Shown here: piece after piece, positions 59,801 to 64,000 of the stretch
Layout of the letters: every line of letters begins with the position of its first letter
How positions within the stretch are numbered: position 1 is the stretch's first letter
NCBI GenBank assembly: GCA_051294375.1
Contig: CM119269.1
Location: 8,367,225 to 8,431,224, forward strand
Source of the DNA: Paraspadella gotoi
Lineage: Eukaryota > Chaetognatha
Direction of reading: 5' to 3'
DNA: 64,000 nucleotides
Notes under the pieces: generated by a model
What the model saw: the letters and a program-made list of their open reading frames with translations, nothing else
The model's database searches: none
What the model was told of the DNA's origin: nothing
Position numbers and translations under genes: made by a program

Positions 59801-61977
59801 AGGCAATGCCCGACTACATATAATGTATTCGAACAAATAAAATTGATTGAAATCCAATCGATTCAATCGATGAACCAATCAAAGATCAACAAAGAGCTCA
59901 CGATGCTCTTTTATTTTTGGGCGAAAAGAAATCCTAAAGATGGCGATTTGTCTGAATTGAGATTCACAGATTGCCTCCAACCTGTTGGGCGTATTGCAGG
60001 ATGGAATCGACCATTTTGTTGACGGATCCGAGTTGAGCGACGCTCTGTTCCGACGACGATAGAAGACGAGAGTCGAAGAAGCATCGTTCGTCTTCGTCTG
60101 AATGCGAAGATTCATTCATTTATTCATTTCATTCACCGATGCGGTGAATTATTCATTTCATTCACCGATGCGGTGAATTATTCATTTCATTCACCGATTC
60201 GTTGATTTTCTTAAGTCATTCGTACTTTTATTTATTCATTTATTCAATCATTTAATCATTCATTCGTTCATTAGGTCAAACCTTCATTCATTTGCTCAAT
60301 TATTTATTCTTTCATTCCTTCATTCATTCATTCATTTATTCTTTTATTATTTCATTCTTCATATATCATAATTGTTGATCTTTCCACCATTCACACTTTC
60401 AAATCCGTTCATTAAACCATTGACACATTAAATCAGTACCTATTTTTTTACCCATTCGCTAATTTATTTTGATTATTAATAATAAATATATTATAAATAT
60501 ATATATAATATTATATATATATTTTCTCACCGAAGAGGGCGTGGCCCGGCGCCGAGTAAAGCATCATGGCACCTTTCCGCGTGAACAAAGTCTTTGGCAG
60601 CGAAATTTCTCCGTCTGACTTTTCGCGTAGTTGATCGTTCAAGTAGGCGTCGACTGCTTCGCGACCTGATCGGATTGATTGATTGATTGATTTATTTATT
60701 TATTTATTTATTGAATGATTGATTGAATAATTGATTTCATTGATGGTTTTATTGATTGATCGAATGATTGATTGATTCATTTAATTGATTGTTTGACTAA
60801 TTTGATTGATATATTTGATTTGATTTGATTGATAAGCTTGATATGATTTGATTGGTTAGCTTGATTTGATTATTTTATTTATTCTATTCTTTAAAAGATT
60901 AGTTTATCTATATATATTTCAGTTTTTTCTTTAATTCATGGAATGATTGAGTGTTTGAGTGATTGATTGGATGATTGAATGATCGATTGATTGATCATTT
61001 CATAATTGGCGAAGACCTTTGATTGGTTAAAACATCAGTCGAGTAATTCTAGGATAAGTCTTCGGTACACCTTTGCTTTTCGGCGTGGACGCTAACCGCC
61101 TCCTGTGGGCCAGCAGCGGCGTCGCGGCTCCGAAGAGACTGGGAGCGGCGGAAGCGGCGGCGGAGGCTGCGGAGGCGGCGCCGGAGAGGGCGTCGCTTCT
61201 CGGCGACGTCGGCGTCGAAACTTGAGTCACGGGAGGAAAAGAATCAGCGAGGACGAGACTCGGCACCGACGGCGACTGAGAAGGGAAAAAAAATACGTGG
61301 GAGGTTGTATCTATTCTTTATGTATGAAATAGTACAACAATATGAAAATTAACCATTTCTTCAAGAATTAAGCTATCTTCCCCATCCATTTGGACAGGGT
61401 TAAGACCGCCATGACTCTTACATGACTGCTCTCCGTTTTTTCTGTGCCCCCTCAGCAGCCACGGAACAGATCCTCGGCTTGGAACTTAGCTTGAGGGTTT
61501 ATCCAGACCCGCGCTTGGTAAACATATTCAACGTATTTTTTAGTTACGTCGCGAGTACTCGCAGGGCAACTCTATAAGACACTTAGGTGTCGATCGTTCG
61601 GTCAGTCTGTCCATTAAAAGAAAGATACAGCGGTGCAAGGCCTTAAAACTGACGGGTCTTGTTTTAGTATTAAGCCGAATTACCTTAGACCGACTTACCT
61701 TAGGCCCTAAACAACTTTGCACTGGCACAGAAAATACTAATAGTAGTCTTCAGCCTACTTAGCGCCTCATCTTCATTCTTAATGAGTAAGGCATTAGGTA
61801 AGTCGCCTCAATATAATGTTCTGCTCGTTTTACATTCACTAACTCAATCAACCAATCTCTCACCTTTGAATATCCCTCCTGTAACTCGAGATTCACTGGC
61901 GCCGCCCAAGTTCCGGCGCCGCGGGACAGTGCGCTCAGACTTCCGGTTGGCATCGCGTTTTTGACGCCGCTTTTGAT
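46231..61977 (-). CDS. Large 20-exon gene, unknown family
   Basis: Twenty exons are supported by AG acceptors, GT donors (mostly GTGAGA, GTGAGG or GTAAGG) and compatible phases at every junction; they sum to about 1,195 residues ending LLPPK then TAA. The product alternates low-complexity stretches (poly-Ala, poly-Gln, poly-Thr, Pro-rich, acidic) with short ordinary segments: EAVDAYLNDQLREKSDGEIS, SVNKMVDSILQYAQQ, APILTDAQLFYVMHAID with AYLDRLLRRKR, LVWYRDSSYNAPLSGLSFPP, and a charged C-terminal helix KKEQLTEAEIKQKNLEARKN. I recognise no domain; no signal peptide or membrane segment is seen. A long, largely disordered intracellular protein is inferred. The 5' end is missing: a donor at 62149-62150 may belong to an earlier exon. 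Exons 14 and 15 are the least certain, and an alternative stop follows exon 13. Confidence 0.7.
46655..46812. repeat. (AATAG)-type pentanucleotide microsatellite
   Basis: Mixed tagaa, taaaa and cataa units, about 30 in tandem, within intron 19 of the large gene. Isoleucine/phenylalanine/tyrosine frames through it are not genes. Confidence 0.9.
46830..46985 (-). repeat. ~40-bp minisatellite repeating the exon 19 donor
   Basis: The donor region ATGGAACAA-GTGAGT-like recurs four times at about 40-base spacing (cttgttcc on the plus strand at 46839, 46879, 46918 and 46961). The last is the exon end itself. A fifth ATGGAACAAGTGA lies at 47179-47192 in the preceding intron. Confidence 0.85.
46962..47143 (-). 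CDS. Large gene, exon 19 (charged helix)
   Basis: Acceptor CAACCAG, donor ACAA-GTGAGT. Reads QPPALDTPPEVKKEQLTEAE, KQKNLEARKNLFEIQRNQ and FSFTYYVMWPRETWNK. Mixed charge over about 30 residues predicts a helix. This is the most ordinary-looking part of the protein. Confidence 0.8.
47399..47500. repeat. (CTTT)n microsatellite at the exon 18 donor
   Basis: About 25 cttt units with two variant units. It begins four bases past the splice donor in the sense of the large gene. Confidence 0.95.
47505..47601 (-). CDS. Large gene, exon 18
   Basis: Acceptor TTTTCAG, donor GAG-GTGTAG. Reads TVDFEHVDSFDGETAVQRKF and SIDEAELDKE. The donor abuts a (GAAA)n microsatellite (47399-47500). Confidence 0.75.
48160..48262 (-). 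mobile_element. MITE-like repeat, copy 2 (intron 17)
   Basis: Contains a perfect 20-base inverted repeat (48166-48185 with 48212-48231, core gatgagaaaagtttt) around a 26-base loop. The copy is related in reverse orientation to 44223-44335. Confidence 0.5.
48377..48455 (-). CDS. Large gene, exon 17
   Basis: Acceptor ATTCCCAG, donor GG-GTAAGA. Reads ATRDFEGDEIWEEKQEK and FVSIKSNKG. Short, well-mixed and phase-compatible on both sides. Confidence 0.75.
48640..48765 (-). repeat. 39-40 bp minisatellite starting at the exon 16 donor
   Basis: Three units follow the donor GAAAG-GTAAGG; each begins GAAAG-GTCAGG, GAAAG-GTCAGA or AAAAG-GTCTGG and continues with 'gatcgttttg'. The splice-site region itself is the first unit. 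Confidence 0.85.
48766..49261 (-). CDS. Large gene, exon 16 (Ser/Gln/Thr-rich)
   Basis: Largest exon, 165 codons from TTGACAG to GAAAG-GTAAGG. Reads SRHRSEFDDASTVDAASVGA, an Ala/Ser run, HVTEMGHLTESAGDTGSDVD, a QPTSGQPTLGKQ-type repeat, and SLISDDVFLEATTAVK. An in-frame Met in NMEKSRHR could also be an alternative start. Confidence 0.75.
49262..50060. repeat. Intron 15 with (TC)n and (TTTC)n tracts
   Basis: Contains (TC)n at 49812-49889 and (TTTC)n at 49957-50033, otherwise AT-rich. No coding is seen. Confidence 0.85.
50061..50225 (-). CDS. Large gene, exon 15 (Lys/Glu-rich)
   Basis: Acceptor CTCGGCCAG, donor CACG-GTAAGA, both good. 55 codons in phase 0 reading VGRISKTRDSNRRSGDRGKS and a charged stretch EEYRKENEERNQ. 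The charge pattern suggests a helix or coiled coil. The donor is followed within 30 bases by (GAAA)n. Confidence 0.55.
50226..50786. repeat. Purine-rich intron with (GA)n
   Basis: (GA)n at 50246-50312 followed by gga/gaaa-rich sequence. The word 'ggaagaagcgatgaaaagag' (about 50655) has a near copy at 50518, showing a local ~135-base duplication (about 50510-50600 against 50645-50740). Confidence 0.7.
50787..50925 (+). repeat. 27-bp minisatellite with acceptor-like units (intron 14)
   Basis: Five units of aagtaaggaaaagtgaggga-type sequence. Read on the minus strand, the sense of the host gene, each unit contains CTTACTTTTTCAG, a pyrimidine tract plus AG that resembles a splice acceptor. Confidence 0.85.
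51044..51234 (-). CDS. Large gene, exon 14 (uncertain frame)
   Basis: GC-rich segment after the acceptor AAATCAG. The phase following exon 13 reads PTRTPAPAPFADPDSD and later NKPEIVSGVIRVPALFNRDS; a second frame is also open. Donors at 51043 or 51025 both restore phase 0. It contains a 31-base coding repeat. Confidence 0.45.
51130..51229 (+). repeat. 31-bp GC-rich tandem repeat in exon 14
   Basis: Three imperfect units built around ggtgtccgggtcggcaa. The period is not a multiple of three, so successive copies are read in different frames. Confidence 0.7.
51455..51550 (+). repeat. (CCTTTTCTTTTTT)n tandem repeat
   Basis: About six units of 14-16 bases of pure pyrimidine on the plus strand. 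Confidence 0.85.
52005..52860 (+). repeat. ~0.85-kb homopurine-strand tract
   Basis: Nearly all A and G on the plus strand, built from ggaaagg and gaggaaa words without a strict period. Long frames on both strands here are composition effects. Mirror-like purine tracts of this kind can form triplex DNA in vitro. Confidence 0.85.
52924..53017 (+). repeat. (TC)n microsatellite
   Basis: About 45 tc units with short interruptions. A second purine-rich tract follows at 53215-53390, and (GA)n at 53640-53810. Confidence 0.9.
53640..53810 (+). repeat. (GA)n microsatellite
   Basis: About 80 ga units with a few extra purines. Frames through it on either strand are low complexity. Confidence 0.9.
54350..54535 (-). 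CDS. Large gene, exon 13 (acidic, Ser/Pro-rich)
   Basis: Acceptor GCCGACAG; reads EITTAVSAIPEGASPTPAAG, then acidic Gly/Ser/Asp sequence and RPSTPEEKEAPVDEALE. The donor is GAAG-GTGATG. If unused, the frame stops at 54315 after SHEWES, giving an alternative C-terminus. Confidence 0.7.
55017..55268 (+). repeat. Dispersed repeat family A, longest copy
   Basis: Carries both the left words shared with 2994-3160 and the right terminal word 'ttggttgtaccaatttta'. An internal (TAATA)n expansion and a repeated 'aagagggatggagtccttaa' phrase (55073 and 55154) show local duplication inside this copy. Confidence 0.7.
55290..55396 (+). repeat. Three ~34-bp units with self-complementary core
   Basis: Units contain gcgcagaaatgcgc, gctcagtgccgcgc and gcgcagtgctgcgc. 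Each core is a short inverted repeat, so the tract can form a row of small hairpins. Confidence 0.65.
55507..55516. other. Assembly gap, 10 N
   Basis: Follows aatctctctc. Another 10-N gap interrupts (GTC)n at 57170-57179. Both are in introns of the large gene. Confidence 0.9.
55984..56042 (+). repeat. (ATTC)n microsatellite
   Basis: About 14 attc/atct units; the wider region 55915-56090 is built from related words. Confidence 0.85.
56211..56397 (-). CDS. Large gene, exon 12 (basic)
   Basis: Acceptor CTTTCGCAG, donor GGG-GTGAGA. Reads ANLLDEKSKALALIGQDASE, then a Gly/Lys/Arg-rich basic stretch and TEDDANW. The basic stretch could bind nucleic acid or act in nuclear import, which is only an inference. 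Confidence 0.8.
56800..56924 (-). CDS. Large gene, exon 11
   Basis: Reads DGISPSPSPIGSGTNQSQPS and KPGSNFILDAVDFLGR. Acceptor ACAAAAG, donor GTAAAT. The end NFILDAVDFLGR looks like a short helix in a Ser/Pro-rich linker. Confidence 0.75.
57133..57209 (+). repeat. (GTC)n trinucleotide repeat with 10-N gap
   Basis: Pure gtc units on both sides of the gap, directly beyond the exon 10 donor of the large gene. Repeat length is unknown. Confidence 0.9.
57213..57407 (-). CDS. Large gene, exon 10
   Basis: Starts after TCCTTTAG with SNARPLTPSGQRRGVEDF and continues RQRQRQRLKKLEIKL before an acidic tail. The donor GATGATG-GTGAGG is followed at once by (GAC)n and a 10-N gap, so the long poly-Asp reading beyond it is taken as intron. 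Confidence 0.7.
57727..58037 (-). CDS. Large gene, exon 9 (Pro/Thr-rich)
   Basis: Acceptor TTTCGCAG, donor GCCG-GTGAGA. Starts LVWYRDSSYNAPLSGLSFPP, then proline, serine and threonine runs, ending PTPADGIFGA. The tryptophan-tyrosine opening looks like a conserved short motif. Confidence 0.8.
58166..58475 (-). CDS. Large gene, exon 8 (Gln-rich)
   Basis: Acceptor CATCAG, donor CC-GTGAGT. The phase-compatible frame contains glutamine runs (interrupted CAG/CAA) around RRIDDLWFDVDVGVSAAPP and ends SATESRRDP. Other frames through the repeat are also open and were set aside on phase. Confidence 0.7.
58588..58709 (-). CDS. Large gene, exon 7
   Basis: Reads SATSPEKSASSSWWRRCGHH and AAEVENAEDAVVAAIARQR. 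The acceptor CCTCAAG is acceptable; the donor GAG-GTCGTT is weak and leads into (GTC)-type repeats. Confidence 0.6.
58775..58912 (-). CDS. Large gene, exon 6
   Basis: In the only phase compatible with its neighbours it reads LVHEKDAGGKRGLAPSNEGG and SWRDSAAPWKEGNDSLPWQ. Another frame through the exon is also open but does not fit exon 5 or 7. Confidence 0.65.
59045..59165 (-). repeat. tRNA-derived SINE, copy 1
   Basis: On the minus strand an A-box-like TGAGTAGAGCCAT is followed at tRNA spacing by a B-box GGGTTCATTCCC, then the tail word 'gggctgctagg'. It lies in intron 5 of the large gene. Confidence 0.6.
59218..59390 (-). CDS. Large gene, exon 5
   Basis: Acceptor CCCTAG, donor CG-GTGAGG. 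Reads CEDFNPNSSAPILTDAQLFY, VMHAIDRTAEGVDARAQPGG and VRAYLDRLLRRKRDK, amphipathic and basic at its end. A TGA overlaps the donor, so an unspliced transcript would terminate here. Confidence 0.8.
59545..59765 (-). repeat. tRNA-derived SINE, copy 2 (most complete)
   Basis: Minus strand begins GACCCGGTGGCTCATTGAG (A-box TGGCTCATTGAG), has the B-box GGGTTCAATCCC about 40 bases on, then a ~140-base body with 'gcctggttccaagcccaggg'. It is transcribable by polymerase III in principle and lies in intron 4 of the large gene. Confidence 0.75.
59982..60097 (-). CDS. Large gene, exon 4
   Basis: Reads DERCFFDSRLLSSSEQSVAQ and GSVNKMVDSILQYAQQ. Acceptor CATTCAG, donor CAG-GTTGGA (weaker). If not spliced, the frame ends five codons later (VGGNL then stop). 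In-phase exon 5 favours splicing. Confidence 0.75.
60116..60200 (+). repeat. Three 32-bp units with palindromic core
   Basis: Unit ttcattcaccgatgcggtga repeats at 32-base spacing; the core TTCACCGATGCGGTGAA is an imperfect palindrome. The third unit is diverged. It lies in an intron of the large gene. Confidence 0.8.
60531..60665 (-). CDS. Large gene, exon 3
   Basis: Ordinary, well-mixed residues: REAVDAYLNDQLREKSDGEI, then LPKTLFTRKGAMMLYSAPGH. Probably part of a folded segment with exons 4 and 5. The donor GTGAGAA is followed within bases by (TA)n. Confidence 0.8.
61071..61275 (-). CDS. Large gene, exon 2 (Ala/Ser-rich)
   Basis: Acceptor CTTCTCAG, donor GTGTAC. Reads SPSVPSLVLADSFPPVTQ, an alanine/serine run, then PLLAHRRRLASTPKSK. 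Enters in phase 0 and leaves in phase 1. Confidence 0.75.
61400..61510 (-). repeat. tRNA-derived SINE, tail fragment
   Basis: Shares body words with 59545-59765 ('cagcagccacggaacaga', 'gcttggaacttagcttgagg') but lacks the tRNA-like head. It lies in intron 1 of the large gene. Confidence 0.55.
61864..61977 (-). CDS. Large gene, exon 1
   Basis: 38 codons between CCATAG and GTGAGA, phase 0 at both ends. Reads SGVKNAMPTGSLSALSRGAG and later VNLELQEGYSK. First securely placed exon. Confidence 0.7.
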
Positions 61978-62150
61978 CTATGGATGCCACTAGAGATGGA
62001 AGTTTCTAAGCCAACTAACCTCAGTTATAATGTTAATTGAATAAAGGGAGAATAAATTAATATCAAAGTTAAGAAAATAAGTACATCATGAGCCAACAAA
62101 AACTATTCGTTTTAGGTATGAAGCATCGAGGAGCGAGTAAAATACTTACC

Positions 62151-62190
62151 TTATGAGAAAACTCCTCGAAGGCAACATATTTCGTTTGTG
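62151..62190 (-). CDS. Large gene, possible exon upstream of exon 1
   Basis: A consensus donor (ATAAG-GTAAGTA) follows a phase-0 frame reading YVAFEEFSHK, which would join exon 1 in frame. No acceptor or ATG in that frame could be placed before a stop a few codons upstream, so the extent is approximate. Confidence 0.35.
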
Positions 62191-64000
62191 TTAATTAATA
62201 TTCGAAAATGCGAAGGTAAACAAATCCATTTTCATCGATTCTGTTTCATTTTCATGAGTCAACAGACGAATGGAGAAGGTATGGACTCTATAATCATACT
62301 CCTCCTCCTCATCTTCCTCCTCCTCCTCCTCCTCTTTCTCCCCCTCACGCGAGGTAAGGTCAACAACTTTTCTTCTTCCTCTTCCTTACGTACGTATATA
62401 GTTTCTCCTCATCTTCTTTTTTCTTCTTCTTCTTTTCATTTCTCTTTTAAACTTCTGATTCTTGCTTCGAGAATCGTCCTCAGATTTTCATTTCATATCA
62501 GAGGAAACAAAGATTTATTTGCAAGCCCGCCCGGCATTTATAAAAATACGGGGGTTTAGGTCAAAATAAATTTGCTAGTGTGACTAAATTACTACGACAA
62601 TAATATAATTGCGAATCTAATCACTAGTTCAAAATGATTTATTTTTCGAGGAATACTTTGGTAAACTGGTAAACTGGTAAACTTTCTTTCATATGGTTAA
62701 AAAAAAAAGTCAAAATTAAAATATTGAAGACAGAGTGATAATTGTTATATGTTAGTGACAGAACCGTTCAATATAAGCAGTCCCTGAGCTTCGGATCAGG
62801 CTGTAACACCGTGTTACAGGCGGATTAAGCGCCTCGTCCCTCTTAACTGCGAGGCGGCCACAGGGCTAGAACCCCGGACCTTTGGGTTGGGAGGCTAATG
62901 ACTTGCCACCATAATATTTAGATTATCAAAAGCTAAAATTAATAAAAACTAATAATAAAAAATTATATATGTATAAATATAACATAATATATATTGGTTC
63001 TACCAATTTCATAAATAATTTGTAATAAAAATTTTTAATGAATATTGACAAATTTAAAACTTAAAATATTAAACCTTTTAAAAAATAAGTAAGGATTTTG
63101 GGTTATAAAAAATGAAAATAAAGCATAGGCAAAAATACCCTCCAGCTTTTTTATCTGTTCAGAACTTGAGATGTTTAATTCTAGATACTACAAGTATTTG
63201 AGCGTGCATTGCAGTGCATATTAACCTCGAAATTTTAACCTTTAAACATTTCGTAACTTTTCGCTTGAGTCATCGTCATTATCATCATCATAACTGCCCG
63301 GCGAAAGTTGGCCGAAAAACGAAGTCTTTTTCCGTTTTCAAATCATCGTCATCATCATCATCATCATCATCATCACCATCATCATCATCATCTCTGAAAT
63401 CCAAGTGAGAGAGCGAGTTCACCAGATTTGTGATTTTCACGAAACCACAACAACTAAACAACGATCGACAGCAAAAGTTATAACTTTGCTTTGTTCATTA
63501 AAGTATCCAACTATTTATCAAAACTTTTTAACTATTAGTTTTATTTAAATATTGATCTCTCTTCTGAAAAAAAAAATGACACTAAAGTCTCCTAACGCGA
63601 AACCAGTCGACGTTCTCTCTTTGGATAAAATCTGCAAAACAGGTGAATCAATTTAAGGGGAGTCAATGAAAACAAATAAATAAGTATGTACGTTTTGAAA
63701 ACTACAATATTCTTTTTTTAATTACAACTTCCCAATATTATTTATCGAAGAAAATGAAAATCACATTTTTTTAAAGCAGTTACTAAGCCCACTTTGACAA
63801 TCATTTCTAACCACTGTCGCTTAATTTACATATATTGTAGCGGTAGCATTTCATACCCCTTTGCTCATATATATACCTATCTACAAAGCGATGTAAAGTT
63901 TATAAGCTAACCCTAAACTTTGTGAGAATGAGAATCGAATATAATCATATCCCATAAGTTCAATCGACATCAAATGTGACATTACAAATGAGGAAAAAAC
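62191..64000. other. Region upstream of the large gene, no exon fixed
   Basis: Holds a (CTC)-rich patch (62300-62345), a tRNA-derived SINE at 62775-62905, a family A end word at 62990-63013 and (ATC)n at 63345-63395. The missing 5' exons and promoter of the large gene may lie here or beyond, but none can be supported. Confidence 0.5.
62775..62905 (-). repeat. tRNA-derived SINE, copy 3
   Basis: Minus strand has GGTGGCAAGTCATTAGCC (A-box-like), the B-box GGGTTCTAGCCC at tRNA spacing, and a body word 'cctgatccgaagctcaggga' that corresponds to 'cctggttccaagcccaggga' in the copy at 59545. Confidence 0.65.

Overview
The window is invertebrate animal nuclear DNA. Genes are split into short, GC-richer coding exons separated by AT-rich introns. 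Between them lie very abundant (TC)n/(GA)n, (GAAA)n, (ATTC)n and (GTC)n microsatellites, minisatellites, tRNA-derived short interspersed repeats, one intact Ty3/gypsy retrotransposon and one decayed BEL/Pao retrotransposon. The microsatellite load resembles crustacean genomes, but the species cannot be fixed from sequence alone. Ten internal runs of N (plus one at the start) and many single-base homopolymer differences between repeat copies suggest a long-read or scaffolded draft assembly.

Layout. 1-8.5 kb: no gene; tetranucleotide repeats and a 1.7 kb-arm inverted repeat (4719-8523). 9-17.7 kb: decayed plus-strand BEL/Pao element. 17.8-28.9 kb: simple repeats, gaps, a probable false duplication around a 25-N gap (22.78-24.72 kb), and at best two doubtful exons. 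29-34.5 kb: full-length minus-strand gypsy element of the CsRn1 type, with gag and pol joined by a probable -1 frameshift. 34.56-39.05 kb: satellite array of nine ~490 bp units, each built from smaller related blocks. 39.2-41.03 kb: three minus-strand exons of a TSSK-like protein kinase. 42.36-45.78 kb: a complete five-exon plus-strand prostaglandin reductase gene, head-to-head with the kinase. 46.2-62 kb: a minus-strand gene of about 20 exons whose splice phases are all compatible. It encodes about 1,195 residues of low-complexity and short conserved-looking segments, and I do not recognise its family. 62.2-64 kb: no gene; repeats.

The most interesting pattern concerns introns. Several begin with, or contain, minisatellites whose units repeat the adjoining splice-site motif: donors in reductase intron 1 and in introns 16 and 19 of the large gene, and acceptor-like units in its intron 14. 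Other donors abut microsatellites within a few bases. The kinase, reductase and large gene show no evident functional link.
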